Shown piece after piece: positions 42,611-52,969 of a stretch of 64,000 bases of DNA; position 1 is the stretch's first letter; every line of letters starts with the position of its first letter. Both the position numbers and the translations under genes were made by a program. Source of the DNA: Carnobacterium divergens DSM 20623. GTDB lineage: Bacteria > Bacillota > Bacilli > Lactobacillales > Carnobacteriaceae. A model generated the notes under the pieces. It did no database searches and was not told the DNA's origin. It saw nothing but the letters and a program-made list of their open reading frames with translations. Location of the stretch: the NCBI RefSeq assembly GCF_000744255.1, contig NZ_JQLO01000001.1, positions 806,001 through 870,000 on the forward strand. The letters run 5' to 3'.

Positions 42611-42913
42611 ATGAAGAAAATCGGCTTTGTATTAACAGTCAGCACTGGAATAAATTATGGTTCAATATTTTCTGTACCACTTATCAAGAATCACGATGAT
42701 TTAAAAGAGTATTTTTCTAAGTATTACGACGTTTCAATTAACTATATTAGGGATAAAGACGCAGTTGATTATTTGATCGTTCCTAAACCCTTTACGCCGT
42801 TTGATAATGAAAATAATCTCCCAATAATCGAAGTACCAGCAATCTTATTTATGGAAAAGGATTTTGAAAAAATCAAAACGTATATTGACAATTATTTTTC
42901 TGTTAATCCTTAA
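42611..42913 (+). CDS. Hypothetical protein (100 residues)
   Basis: Not recognised. The small soluble protein starts MKKIGFVLTVSTGINYGSIF and contains VDYLIVPKPFTPFD and IPAILFMEKDFEKIKTYID segments; the alternation of short strands and helices suggests a compact alpha/beta fold, somewhat like a phosphotransferase IIB domain but without an identifiable active-site motif. A strong AGGAGG site and a candidate promoter support it being a real, separately transcribed gene. Confidence 0.65.
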   Translation: MKKIGFVLTVSTGINYGSIFSVPLIKNHDDLKEYFSKYYDVSINYIRDKDAVDYLIVPKPFTPFDNENNLPIIEVPAILFMEKDFEKIKTYIDNYFSVNP

Positions 42914-43232
42914 AAAGATAAAAGAAAAAGTACTCTTATGTTTTTTTTGCGGTTGTCAAGCTTCGAGAAGCGGATATTTTCAATAGGAAGAAGTCTGATA
43001 AAAAACGGAAAATGTTGAAGAGTTCTAAAACTCTCGTAAATGTCATTTTGAAAAAAACTGTCCAAAATAAAAGAGCTACAAATTAACTTAGTCAACAAAT
43101 ACAGCTTTTTTGCATGACTGCTAATTGTATTATTAAGTTTTCAATGTCGAATCTTTAAAAAGAGTCTGTTGAAAAACCAAATCATGGTATAATGTGAATG
43201 TAAAACGAATACATTCATAAGGGGGAAAAGAA
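42914..43232. other. 319-bp region without a recognisable gene
   Basis: AT-rich and full of stops in most frames. A 62-codon minus-strand frame (42910-43098) has no ribosome site and unconvincing composition. A weak hairpin AGAGTT/AACTCT (43019-43034) and a terminator-like AAAAGAGCT...AGCTTTTTT pair (about 43069-43111) are present. The right end carries the SPFH-gene promoter. Confidence 0.6.
43185..43193 (+). promoter_or_regulatory. Extended -10 promoter of the SPFH gene
   Basis: TGG followed by TATAAT (43188-43193). Start of transcription would fall near 43200, inside an inverted repeat GAATGTA / TACATTC (43196-43202, 43210-43216). Confidence 0.55.
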
Positions 43233-44096
43233 ATGCAAGAAAAGAAAACATTTTATTTAAACGGTTACTTAGGCATTGTTTTACTCATTTTACTAGGTTT
43301 GTTTGGAGCATTTTTAGGATTTAATGGAGTTGTTAATGAAAATATCGGCTTAATTGTAGCAGGAGCTTTATTTTTAATTATTGCGTATTTATTTTTCACA
43401 TCGCTAACGATCGTAGCACCCAATCAAGCCAAAGTCATTACCTTTTTTGGAAAATACCTAGGAACCATTCGAGCAAATGGCTTATTTATCACAGTTCCTT
43501 TAACTCAAAAAGCAATGATTTCGTTACGTGTTCGTAATTTCAATAGCGCCAAGCTTAAGGTGAATGATGTGGATGGAAATCCCATTGAAATAGCAGCAGT
43601 GGTCGTTTTTAAAGTAGTAGACACTGCCAAAGCTTCTTTTGATGTTGATTTCTATGAAAATTTTATTGAAATCCAAAGTGAAACGGCAATTCGCCATGTA
43701 GCGACAAAATATCCTTATGATTCATTTACCGATCAAGACATTACATTGCGAGGAAATGCTTCTGAAGTATCGGAAGAACTAGCCCAAGAATTGCAAAATC
43801 GATTAGAAGTGGCGGGTGTTGAAATTATTGAAGCACGCTTAACGCATTTAGCGTATTCAACCGAGATTGCTAGTGCGATGCTGCAACGTCAACAAGCAAA
43901 GGCCATTTTAAGTGCCCGTCAAATTATTGTTGAGGGAGCGGTAGGCATGACACAACTAGCTATTGCCCAATTAGAAGAGCAGTCTGTCTTAAAATTAACG
44001 GATGAACGTCGCCTACAATTAGTTAACAATTTATTAGTATCTATTATTACGGATAAAGGAACGCAACCAGTTATCAATACTGGAGATGTCGAATAA
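43233..44096 (+). CDS. SPFH (stomatin/prohibitin/flotillin) domain membrane protein
   Basis: The 287 residues begin with two close hydrophobic segments (LGIVLLILLGLFGAFLGF and GLIVAGALFLIIAYLFF), a likely hairpin or double span, followed by a band-7/SPFH domain (about 65-240; VAPNQAKVITFFGKYLGTIR, VFKVVDTAKASFDVD) and an Ala/Gln-rich helical part (MLQRQQAKAILSARQ). Such proteins form membrane-bound oligomers that scaffold other proteins or proteases. GGGGGAAAAG precedes ATG 43233. A terminator follows, so it is monocistronic. Confidence 0.9.
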   Translation: MQEKKTFYLNGYLGIVLLILLGLFGAFLGFNGVVNENIGLIVAGALFLIIAYLFFTSLTIVAPNQAKVITFFGKYLGTIRANGLFITVPLTQKAMISLRVRNFNSAKLKVNDVDGNPIEIAAVVVFKVVDTAKASFDVDFYENFIEIQSETAIRHVATKYPYDSFTDQDITLRGNASEVSEELAQELQNRLEVAGVEIIEARLTHLAYSTEIASAMLQRQQAKAILSARQIIVEGAVGMTQLAIAQLEEQSVLKLTDERRLQLVNNLLVSIITDKGTQPVINTGDVE

Positions 44097-44103
44097 ATCT
44101 TTT

Positions 44104-44132
44104 AGCATGGGAGTCATTTCCATGCTTTTTTT
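44104..44132 (+). terminator. Intrinsic terminator after the SPFH gene
   Basis: AGCATGG / CCATGCT (44104-44110, 44120-44126) with a nine-base loop and TTTTTTT. Confidence 0.9.
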
Positions 44133-44244
44133 GTTGCAGTTCAAGTAAAATAAAAGGATTATCATGTTTTTGTAATCGATTCATAAGTATTTTTAAAGAA
44201 CGCTGTTAAAACCGCTGATAATTCCTTTTAATATAGAAGGAAAG

Positions 44245-44253
44245 TGTTATAAT
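44245..44253 (+). promoter_or_regulatory. Extended -10 promoter of the second yitT-type gene
   Basis: TGT followed by TATAAT (44248-44253), about 49 bases upstream of ATG 44302. Confidence 0.55.
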
Positions 44254-44301
44254 AAACGCAAGCTTAAGAAATGTAGAAATCCATCAAATGGGAGCGCATG
44301 T

Positions 44302-45183
44302 ATGTTAAAAGGAAAAGAAGCAACTGAAAAACCAGATTTTAAAGCAACATCAATTCGTCGTATTGGAGCAGCTATTTTATATGGAATGCTAGCAAGTATT
44401 GGAATTAATTTTTTCTTAGTACCCGCTAAAGTCTATTCAAGTGGAATCACCGGTTTAGCGCAATTATTATCAAAAATTTTAACAGATTATATCCACTTGA
44501 ATTTATCTATTTCAACATTAATCCTCTTATTAAATTTACCCTTAGTATTTCTTTCATGGAAAAAATTAGGCAGTAGTTTTACTTGTTATAGTTTGATTTC
44601 GGTGATTGCCTCTTCCATCTTTTTGAAGATCGTTCCTGTTATGACGATTACCACAAATCCATTAGTCGCCGCAATTTTTGGTGGTGGATTGTGTGGAATG
44701 GGTGTTGGAATTTGTTTGCGATATGGACTTTCAACAGGTGGCGTTGATATTATAGCGGTTGTCATTCAGCTAGCAACAGGTCGTAAAGTCGGGCAATTAG
44801 GCTTTCTAGTTAATGGGATGATTTTGATTGTAGCAGGCTTTTTATACGGTTGGGAATTAGCCTTATATAGTATTATTGCCATCTATGTTAATGCACATAT
44901 GGTTGATTTTTTCCATACACGACAACAAAAAATGACCGTGACGATTATTACGAAAAAATCAGAAGAATTAGAAGAGGCGCTGACTTCGAAGTTTATTCAT
45001 GGGGTGACAGTTATTGATCATGGTTATGGCTTATATACAAAAGAACCTGTAAAAATGTACATTACTGTTGTCTCAAAATATGAATTGTTTTATTTGGAAG
45101 CACTCGTTCAAGAAGCCGATTCTAAGGCCTTTGTAAATGTGCAACAAACAACAGACCTAGTCGGTAATTTTAGGCAAATATAA
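44302..45183 (+). CDS. YitT family membrane protein (paralogue 2)
   Basis: The 293-residue protein shares the fold and motifs of the 38781-39677 product: IGINFFLVPAKVYSSGITG, LLNLPLVFLSW, the glycine-rich GGGLCGMGVGI, LSTGGVDIIAV and a C-terminal DUF2179 domain. About six membrane spans are predicted by eye. The family function is unknown. ATG 44302 follows GGGAG. It is monocistronic, between its own promoter and a terminator. Confidence 0.88.
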   Translation: MLKGKEATEKPDFKATSIRRIGAAILYGMLASIGINFFLVPAKVYSSGITGLAQLLSKILTDYIHLNLSISTLILLLNLPLVFLSWKKLGSSFTCYSLISVIASSIFLKIVPVMTITTNPLVAAIFGGGLCGMGVGICLRYGLSTGGVDIIAVVIQLATGRKVGQLGFLVNGMILIVAGFLYGWELALYSIIAIYVNAHMVDFFHTRQQKMTVTIITKKSEELEEALTSKFIHGVTVIDHGYGLYTKEPVKMYITVVSKYELFYLEALVQEADSKAFVNVQQTTDLVGNFRQI

Positions 45184-45193
45184 AAAAATAAGA

Positions 45194-45238
45194 AACTTGA
45201 TTTAAGAGAAGCCTATCCTTTTAAATCAGGTTTTTTTT
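45194..45238 (+). terminator. Intrinsic terminator after the second yitT-type gene
   Basis: AACTTGATTTAA (45194-45205) pairs with TTAAATCAGGTT (45221-45232), one G-U, 15-base loop, eight T. Confidence 0.85.
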
Positions 45239-45272
45239 GTAAAAAAATTTTTAGATTTTTTAAGGGTTATTT

Positions 45273-45289
45273 ATTGACCTTTTTTGACC
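45273..45289 (+). promoter_or_regulatory. CtsR-type operator at clpB
   Basis: TTGACC, three to four T, TTTGACC as a tandem heptad matches the reverse complement of the CtsR box (GGTCAAA-NAN-GGTCAAA). It overlaps the clpB -35 box. CtsR control of clp genes is established in Firmicutes. Confidence 0.8.
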
Positions 45290-45303
45290 AATGGGTGTAT
45301 AAT
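45274..45303 (+). promoter_or_regulatory. Promoter of clpB
   Basis: -35 TTGACC (45274-45279), 18-base spacer, -10 TATAAT (45298-45303), 36 bases before clpB. Bound CtsR would block it. Confidence 0.75.
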
Positions 45304-45339
45304 TGACTCAAAGATAAATTTAAGGGAGGTTACAAACAT

Positions 45340-47973
45340 ATGGATTTAGAAAAATTAACATCAACGATGCAACAAGCTTTAGGAGACGCTAGAGAAATTG
45401 CGATTACAAGACACAATCAAGATATCGACATTGTTCATCTATGGAAAATCTTTTTAACACCTGATCATTTTGCAAGAGGATTGTATCAAGATCTTGGTTT
45501 AAATATGAACCAATTTGAACAAAAAGTTGATGCAGAGTTAGATCGTTACCCATCGATTGAAGGCGGAAATGTTCAATATGGACAAGGTCTTAGCCAAAAT
45601 TTATACAATTTACTAATTGAAGCAGATAAAATCAGAGAAAGCTTTAAAGATGAATACACATCTACTGAAACAGTAGTTCTTGGTTTAATGAAATTAAAAA
45701 ATTATTCTTTGACAAAATATTTAAAAGAACAAGGAATTACTGAAAAAGCCTTAAAAGAAGAAATCGAAAAAATGAGAGGAGGAGAGCGTGTGACATCTCA
45801 AAATCAAGAAGAACAATACCAAGCGCTAGAAAAATATGGAACAGACTTAGTTCAAGCCGTAAAATCAGGGAAACAAGATCCTGTTATTGGACGTGATGAG
45901 GAAATTCGAGACGTTATTCGGATTCTATCTCGTAAAACAAAAAATAACCCAGTCTTGATTGGAGAACCTGGGGTTGGTAAAACCGCGATTGTTGAAGGCT
46001 TAGCGCAACGAATCGTTCGAAAAGACGTACCAGAAAACTTAAAAGATAAAACGATTTTCTCATTAGATATGGGGGCGTTGATTGCAGGCGCTAAATTCCG
46101 TGGTGAATTTGAAGAGCGTTTAAAAGCAGTTTTAAAAGAAGTGAAAAAAAGCGACGGTCGTATTATTCTCTTTATTGATGAAATTCATACAATCGTAGGC
46201 GCTGGTAAAACAGAAGGCAGTATGGACGCTGGGAACCTATTAAAACCAATGCTGGCTCGTGGTGAGTTGCACTGTATTGGAGCAACAACATTAGACGAGT
46301 ACCGTGAATACATGGAAAAAGACAAAGCCTTAGAGCGTCGTTTCCAAAAGGTATTGGTAAATGAACCAACCGTTGAAGATACAATTAGTATTTTACGTGG
46401 GTTAAAAGAACGCTTTGAAATTCATCACAGTGTGAATATCCATGATAACGCCTTAGTTGCAGCCGCTACTTTATCAACTCGTTACATTACAGATCGTTAT
46501 TTACCAGATAAAGCGATTGATTTAGTTGATGAGGCTTGCGCAACAATTCGAGTTGAAATGAATTCAATGCCAACGGAACTAGACCAAGTGACAAGACGTT
46601 TAATGCAACTAGAAATTGAAGAAGCGGCTTTGAAAAAAGAAAATGACGATGCAAGTAAGAAACGTTTGAACTTGTTACAAGAAGAATTGGCAGATTTAAG
46701 AGAACAAGCCAACCAATTGAAAATGAAATGGGAAACCGAAAAAGAAGAAGTATCTAAATTACGTGACAAACGTGCCGAACTAGACCAAGCACGTCGCGAA
46801 CTTGAAGATGCAGAAAGTAGCTACGATTTGGAACGCGCAGCAGTCTTAAGACACGGTCAAATTCCCGCTCTAGAAAAAGAGCTAGCTGAAATCGAACAAG
46901 AAGGAGCCAGCTACAAACAAGAAAATAGCCGTTTAGTACAAGAATCGGTCACTGAAAATGAAATTGCAGAAGTAATCGGCAGAATGACCGGTATTCCAGT
47001 TTCTAAACTAGTTGAAGGCGAACGAGAAAAGCTATTGCAACTAGGTGAAACCTTGCATAAACGCGTGATTGGTCAAAACGAAGCTGTTGATAGCGTAACA
47101 GACGCGGTTATTCGTGCCCGTGCAGGCTTACAAGACCCTAGTCGTCCGTTAGGTTCGTTCCTATTTTTAGGACCAACAGGTGTTGGGAAAACAGAATTAG
47201 CTAAAGCTTTAGCAGAAAACTTGTTTGATTCAGAAGACCACATGGTTCGAATTGATATGAGTGAGTATATGGAAAAACACAGCGTTTCCCGTTTAGTTGG
47301 TGCGCCTCCTGGTTATGTAGGGTATGAAGAAGGCGGACAATTAACAGAAGCAGTTCGCAGAAGTCCTTACACTATCGTTCTATTAGATGAAATTGAAAAA
47401 GCTCATCCCGATGTTTTCAATATTTTATTACAAGTATTAGATGATGGTCGCTTAACAGATTCGAAAGGACGCGTCGTTGATTTTAAAAATACTGTTTTAA
47501 TTATGACAAGCAATATCGGTTCTAACTTATTATTAGAAGGAACTGATGCAGAGGGTCACATTGAACCAGCGGTGGAAGATGAAGTAATGACCTTATTAAA
47601 AGGCTCCTTCAAACCAGAATTTTTAAATCGAATTGACGATACCGTCTTATTTACGCCACTTAGCCTAGAAAATGTGAAGGGCATCATCGTTAAAATGACG
47701 AAAACATTAAGCCAACGTTTAGCGGATCAAGAAATTTTATTAGAAGTTTCTGAAGAAGCTCAAACATGGATAGCAGAAAATGCTTATGACCCAATCTATG
47801 GCGCAAGACCATTGAAACGCTTCTTAACCAAAGAAGTGGAGACGCCGCTTGCAAAAGAAATCATCGCAGGTCGCGTTTTACCAAAAACCAAAGTCATTGT
47901 AAGTTTGTTAGACAATCATTTGGTTTTTGAAAACATTGCTTTAAGTGATGAAGAATTTTCAGAAAATAGTTAA
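45340..47973 (+). CDS. clpB: ATP-dependent disaggregase ClpB
   Basis: Hexameric AAA+ chaperone that rescues aggregated proteins with DnaK. The 877 residues have the N domain (about 1-145), AAA-1 ([13 protein letters not shown]), the coiled-coil M domain (about 410-525, the mark that separates ClpB from ClpC/ClpE), AAA-2 ([15 protein letters not shown], sensor GARPLKR) and an acidic tail. It stands alone between promoter and terminator. CtsR-type boxes and no CIRCE repeat suggest class III heat-shock control. Confidence 0.97.
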   Translation: MDLEKLTSTMQQALGDAREIAITRHNQDIDIVHLWKIFLTPDHFARGLYQDLGLNMNQFEQKVDAELDRYPSIEGGNVQYGQGLSQNLYNLLIEADKIRESFKDEYTSTETVVLGLMKLKNYSLTKYLKEQGITEKALKEEIEKMRGGERVTSQNQEEQYQALEKYGTDLVQAVKSGKQDPVIGRDEEIRDVIRILSRKTKNNPVLIGEPGVGKTAIVEGLAQRIVRKDVPENLKDKTIFSLDMGALIAGAKFRGEFEERLKAVLKEVKKSDGRIILFIDEIHTIVGAGKTEGSMDAGNLLKPMLARGELHCIGATTLDEYREYMEKDKALERRFQKVLVNEPTVEDTISILRGLKERFEIHHSVNIHDNALVAAATLSTRYITDRYLPDKAIDLVDEACATIRVEMNSMPTELDQVTRRLMQLEIEEAALKKENDDASKKRLNLLQEELADLREQANQLKMKWETEKEEVSKLRDKRAELDQARRELEDAESSYDLERAAVLRHGQIPALEKELAEIEQEGASYKQENSRLVQESVTENEIAEVIGRMTGIPVSKLVEGEREKLLQLGETLHKRVIGQNEAVDSVTDAVIRARAGLQDPSRPLGSFLFLGPTGVGKTELAKALAENLFDSEDHMVRIDMSEYMEKHSVSRLVGAPPGYVGYEEGGQLTEAVRRSPYTIVLLDEIEKAHPDVFNILLQVLDDGRLTDSKGRVVDFKNTVLIMTSNIGSNLLLEGTDAEGHIEPAVEDEVMTLLKGSFKPEFLNRIDDTVLFTPLSLENVKGIIVKMTKTLSQRLADQEILLEVSEEAQTWIAENAYDPIYGARPLKRFLTKEVETPLAKEIIAGRVLPKTKVIVSLLDNHLVFENIALSDEEFSENS

Positions 47974-47976
47974 ATT

Positions 47977-48012
47977 AAAAAGACCTAGAGGGATTTGCTC
48001 TAGGTCTTTTTT
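47977..48012. terminator. Bidirectional terminator between clpB and the DUF2929 gene
   Basis: 14-bp stem AAAAAGACCTAGAG / CTCTAGGTCTTTTT with a seven-base loop; T-runs on both strands. Confidence 0.92.
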
Positions 48013-48013
48013 G

Positions 48014-48202
48014 TTAATTCTCAGTTTTAGCAGGGGCAGATTCGTTGACAACCGCACCGATTCCAAGACAAATCAATCCAGCAATCAAACCAATGATTGT
48101 AGCTGTTTTGAAATCATAGGTACCATTTACAAGCGCACTACCGATGTAGTTGACAGCTTGTCCAACAGCGAAAGCCCAGAAAAAAGTGGTTAAATATTTC
48201 AT
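48014..48202 (-). CDS. DUF2929 (YjzD-like) small membrane protein
   Basis: The 62-residue product starts MKYLTTFFWAFAVGQAVNYIGSAL and has two hydrophobic helices separated by a short loop (NGTYDFKT, then IIGLIAGLICLGIGAVV). This matches the DUF2929/YjzD family of small integral membrane proteins whose role is unknown. AGAGGTG lies upstream of ATG 48202; the longer frame to 48232 has no better site. It is convergent with clpB. Confidence 0.78.
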   Translation of the reverse strand: MKYLTTFFWAFAVGQAVNYIGSALVNGTYDFKTATIIGLIAGLICLGIGAVVNESAPAKTEN

Positions 48203-48294
48203 AGTTTTGCACCTCTTTTCATTCGCCTTCATTTTATCACATTCTCCCTAATTGTAAAGAATTATCTCCAAGTTGGAAAAAAGAAGATGTTCGA

Positions 48295-48324
48295 TTGCGA
48301 ATCCTTCCTATTACAGGGTATAAT
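48295..48324 (+). promoter_or_regulatory. Promoter of dnaE
   Basis: -35 TTGCGA (48295-48300), 18-base spacer, -10 TATAAT (48319-48324), about 33 bases before the start. Confidence 0.6.
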
Positions 48325-48356
48325 AAACAAGAGAAAAGCGAATAGGAGTGAAAAAA

Positions 48357-51300
48357 ATGTCTTTTGTACAGTTACAAGTAATTAGCGCATACAGTTTATT
48401 AAAAAGTACCACTTCTATTGAACAGCTTGTTATTTGTGCGAAAAAAAATGGCTACAAAGCAATTGCCCTAACCGATTATAATGTCTTATACGGCGTTGTT
48501 GATTTTTATAAAGCTTGTTTAAAACATGAAATCAAACCTATTATTGGTTTAACGATAGAAGTAACCGGTGCAATGCACCCAGAAACAACGTATCCAATAG
48601 TTTTATTGGCAAAAAATTACCAAGGCTACCAAAATTTAATGGCTTTATCAACCAAAAAAATGCTAGTAACAGATCATCAAGTTTTGGAATATCAACTATT
48701 AAAAGACTATTCAGAAGACTTGATTGCAATCACCCCAGGAGAAACGGGTGAAATCGAACAAGCACTTTTAAACCATCATCTTGAAGATGCCCAGCAAATG
48801 GTATCCAACTGGTTAGCTATTTTTGCTAAAGATCAATTTTATCTTGGCGTTCAACTTCATCAAACGATAAGGGATATTAATGAGGAACTGCAAGGACTAG
48901 CACAACAACATCAAATCAAAACGGTTGCCATGCACGATGTGCGTTATTTATCACCAAATGATGATTTTAGCACAAAAGTTTTACGAGCAGTTGACGAAGG
49001 CATCAAATTAGATTTAAGCATCACCTCAACAAGTGGCCCTTATTATTTGCCAACAGTTGAGACCATCGAAGCGAAATTTAGTGAAGCCGGGTTGACAGAA
49101 GCGGCGCAAGAAACAGAAAAAATTGCCAATACCATTCAAGTCGAGATTCCACTACACCAACACTTATTACCAAAATTCCCATTAAAAGAGGGGCAAGAAA
49201 CGGCTGGATTTTTACGAGAACGTTGTTTTGAAGGGTTAAAAAAACGCGTTCCAGCAGCAGATGAACGTTATCAAAAACAATTAGAGCATGAATTGACAAT
49301 CATCCATAAAATGGGATTTGAAGATTACTTTCTGATTGTTTGGGATTTAATGGCATACGCCCACCGTTCGAAGATTATCACAGGTGCTGGTCGTGGTTCA
49401 GCAGCGGGCTCCTTGGTTTCTTATGTGCTGGAAATCACCGACGTCGATCCAATCGAATTTGATTTATTATTTGAGCGTTTCTTGAATGAAGAACGTTATA
49501 CAATGCCTGATATTGACCTAGATTTTCCTGATAATCGTCGAGAAGAAATGCTTCAATATGTTAAAAATAAATACGGACAAGATCATGTTGCACAAATTGC
49601 CACATTTGGAACCTTAGCTGCTAAAATGGCCTTGCGAGATGTGGCACGTGTTTTTGGTTTAAACCAAAACGAAGCCAATGTTTGGTCAAAAGCAATCCCA
49701 AAAGTTTTAGGAATTACGTTAGAATCAGCCTACAAACAATCCAAATCACTCCAACAACTCGTTGCAAAAAATGACAAAAATAAATTGCTTTTTGATACAG
49801 CAAAAAGAATAGAAGGTTTACCTCGCCACATCTCAACTCATGCGGCTGGTGTAGTTATTAGTGATCAACCACTCGTTTCACTAATCCCTTTGCAATTAGG
49901 AAGTGGAGAAATTCATTTAACACAGTACGCGATGGGAAATGTCGAAGAAATTGGCCTGTTAAAAATGGATTTTTTGGGTTTACGAAACCTTCAAATCCTA
50001 GACAACGCTATTCAATTAGTCAAGCAAGAAAAGGGGATAGTGATTGATTTACATCAAATCCCAATGGATGACGAAGAGACCTTAACTATCTTTAGAAAAG
50101 CAGATACATCAGGTGTATTTCAATTTGAATCGACAGGTATTAAAAATGTCCTTCGAAAACTAGGGCCAACATCCCTTGAAGATATTGCCGCTGTAAATGC
50201 TTTATACCGTCCAGGTCCTATGGAACAAATCGACCTGTTTATTGACCGTAAAAAAGGCAAAGTGGCGATTGCTTATCCAGATGATAGTTTAAAAGATATT
50301 TTAGGAGTCACGTATGGCGTGATGGTCTATCAAGAACAAGTGATGCAAGTCGCTTCGAAAATGGGTGGTTTTACTCTTGGGCAAGCAGATATTTTAAGAA
50401 GAGCCATGAGTAAAAAAGAAAAATCAGTAATTGACAGAGAACGAGGACATTTTATTGAAGGTGCTTTGGCGAAAGGCTATAGTGAAGAAACAGCGGCAAC
50501 CGTCTATCAATATATTGAACGCTTTGCGAACTATGGTTTCAACCGTTCACATGCAGTAGGATATGCTTTTATTGCCTATCAACTTGCGTATTTAAAAGCA
50601 CATTACCCTCATGCTTTTTTTGCCGCCTTATTAAATTCGGCTATGAATAATCCAACAAAAATTAAAGAATATCTACTAGAAGCAAAAAAACGTAAAATTG
50701 ACGTTTTCGCTCCAGATATCAATAAAAGCTTTTATGTTTTCTCATTAAAAAAAGGCGCGATTCAATTTGGGTTAGGCAGTATTAAAGGTGTGCGACGCGA
50801 TATGATTTTAGAAGTGATTCGCTTAAGAAAAGAATATGGACCTTATCGTGATTTAATTGACTTTTTACGAAAAATTGATCCGAAGTGGTTGAAATTTGAG
50901 TTGATTGAACCTTTTATTTATGCAGGCGCTTTTGATTCATTTGAGTACCCTAGAGGCGTGTTAATTGCTTCTTTGGAAGGGATTATTGATAACATTAAAA
51001 TTAGTGGCAATAACGAAACTCTGATAAAATCGTTAGAGCCAAAATATGAAGTAGCACCAGATCTGACATTAGATACACGCTTAGAAAAAGAGGAAGAATT
51101 TTTAGGTGCCTATCTTTCAGGGCATCCGGCTGAGCGTTTTGAAAATGTTCGTTTTTTAAAACAAGCAGGCTATATTAAAGATTTGCAAAGCAATCAACTG
51201 GCTAAAATTATAGGTGCTGTGAAAAGCAGTCGTTTGATTCGAACTAAAAAAGGCGAACAAATGGCATTTGTGGTGATTAACGATCAATCAGGTGAATGCT

Positions 51301-51698
51301 CGATTACACTTTTTCCAAAAACCTATCGTCAGTACGCGAAATATTTAGAGAAAAACAACATTCTTTATATTGAAGGCAAAGCTGAGGAAGGTTTGCAAGA
51401 AGAAAAACAATTAATCGTTAATAAAATAGAAGATGCGAGTGAGTTAAGTAAGAAAAGTAGTTTCGATAAGCTTTTTATACGTGTTCAAACAGACAAAGAA
51501 AAAACAGAAACGTTGACTGAAATGCATCAAATCTTAAAAGCTGAAACTGGGAATGTACCTGTTATTTTATATTATGTTGAATCCAATAAAAAAATCGTTT
51601 TAAATGACACTGAATGGGTAACTATTTCAGAAGGCTTATTGTCTCGATTAGAAGAATTACTAGGAAAACAAAATATTGTTTGGCAAAAAGGGACTTAA
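48357..51698 (+). CDS. dnaE: DNA polymerase III alpha subunit, DnaE type
   Basis: Error-prone replicative polymerase working beside PolC in Firmicutes, extending RNA primers on the lagging strand. The 1113 residues comprise an N-terminal PHP domain, the Pol3 palm with catalytic PDIDLDFPD, fingers, a helix-hairpin-helix region and a C-terminal OB fold (about 950-1030). The PHP metal site is degenerate: where family members have VHSGYSLL and TDDH, this one has VISAYSLL and TDYN. I choose ATG 48357 after AGGAG; GTG 48348 in frame overlaps that site. Confidence 0.95.
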   Translation: MSFVQLQVISAYSLLKSTTSIEQLVICAKKNGYKAIALTDYNVLYGVVDFYKACLKHEIKPIIGLTIEVTGAMHPETTYPIVLLAKNYQGYQNLMALSTKKMLVTDHQVLEYQLLKDYSEDLIAITPGETGEIEQALLNHHLEDAQQMVSNWLAIFAKDQFYLGVQLHQTIRDINEELQGLAQQHQIKTVAMHDVRYLSPNDDFSTKVLRAVDEGIKLDLSITSTSGPYYLPTVETIEAKFSEAGLTEAAQETEKIANTIQVEIPLHQHLLPKFPLKEGQETAGFLRERCFEGLKKRVPAADERYQKQLEHELTIIHKMGFEDYFLIVWDLMAYAHRSKIITGAGRGSAAGSLVSYVLEITDVDPIEFDLLFERFLNEERYTMPDIDLDFPDNRREEMLQYVKNKYGQDHVAQIATFGTLAAKMALRDVARVFGLNQNEANVWSKAIPKVLGITLESAYKQSKSLQQLVAKNDKNKLLFDTAKRIEGLPRHISTHAAGVVISDQPLVSLIPLQLGSGEIHLTQYAMGNVEEIGLLKMDFLGLRNLQILDNAIQLVKQEKGIVIDLHQIPMDDEETLTIFRKADTSGVFQFESTGIKNVLRKLGPTSLEDIAAVNALYRPGPMEQIDLFIDRKKGKVAIAYPDDSLKDILGVTYGVMVYQEQVMQVASKMGGFTLGQADILRRAMSKKEKSVIDRERGHFIEGALAKGYSEETAATVYQYIERFANYGFNRSHAVGYAFIAYQLAYLKAHYPHAFFAALLNSAMNNPTKIKEYLLEAKKRKIDVFAPDINKSFYVFSLKKGAIQFGLGSIKGVRRDMILEVIRLRKEYGPYRDLIDFLRKIDPKWLKFELIEPFIYAGAFDSFEYPRGVLIASLEGIIDNIKISGNNETLIKSLEPKYEVAPDLTLDTRLEKEEEFLGAYLSGHPAERFENVRFLKQAGYIKDLQSNQLAKIIGAVKSSRLIRTKKGEQMAFVVINDQSGECSITLFPKTYRQYAKYLEKNNILYIEGKAEEGLQEEKQLIVNKIEDASELSKKSSFDKLFIRVQTDKEKTETLTEMHQILKAETGNVPVILYYVESNKKIVLNDTEWVTISEGLLSRLEELLGKQNIVWQKGT

Positions 51699-51785
51699 TT
51701 TTCAAAGAAAACGGTTCAAACAAAGAAAAAACGGACTTTTTTTGAAAATTGCTCATTTTGAAAAGACAATTGCTAAGAAAAGTGT

Positions 51786-51791
51786 TAGAAT
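51786..51791 (+). promoter_or_regulatory. Candidate extended -10 of pfkA-pyk
   Basis: TGT followed by TAGAAT. The -35 is weak. Transcription would start near 51798, giving a leader of about 137 bases with two inverted repeats. Confidence 0.4.
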
Positions 51792-51810
51792 GTTGATGTG
51801 AGCTTTTAAG

Positions 51811-51907
51811 TTTGTCATGAAACAACACGTTTTGGCAACTCAATGACAAATGAAAAGGTTTAGGAAGCCGTAAAAAATAACATGACTGTTTAGGGATTAT
51901 TTTTTAC
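51811..51907 (+). promoter_or_regulatory. Two-hairpin leader of pfkA
   Basis: Hairpin 1: TTTGTCAT (51811-51818) / ATGACAAA (51843-51850). Hairpin 2: GTAAAAAATAA (51870-51880) / TTATTTTTTAC (51897-51907), 11 bp perfect, 16-base loop, ending 27 bases before the start codon. No riboswitch family recognised. Confidence 0.5.
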
Positions 51908-51922
51908 AATAATAACGTATGA

Positions 51923-52897
<975 letters not shown>

Positions 52898-52969
52898 GCG
52901 AAGCATAACTTCTAACCTCTTACTAATCCTAGGCGGTTAAAAATAAATTTTGGGAGAGATAATTAAATT

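Noticed and set aside
42910-43098. 62-codon minus-strand frame in the gap before the SPFH gene
   Set aside because: No ribosome binding site, unusual Phe/Arg/Leu-rich composition, and it overlaps the end of the preceding gene. Kept only as part of the unexplained gap.
51700-51720. Possible CcpA (cre) site before pfkA, around AAGAAAACGGTTCAAA
   Set aside because: It matches the cre consensus with three mismatches, including two in the conserved half-sites, so the support is too weak.
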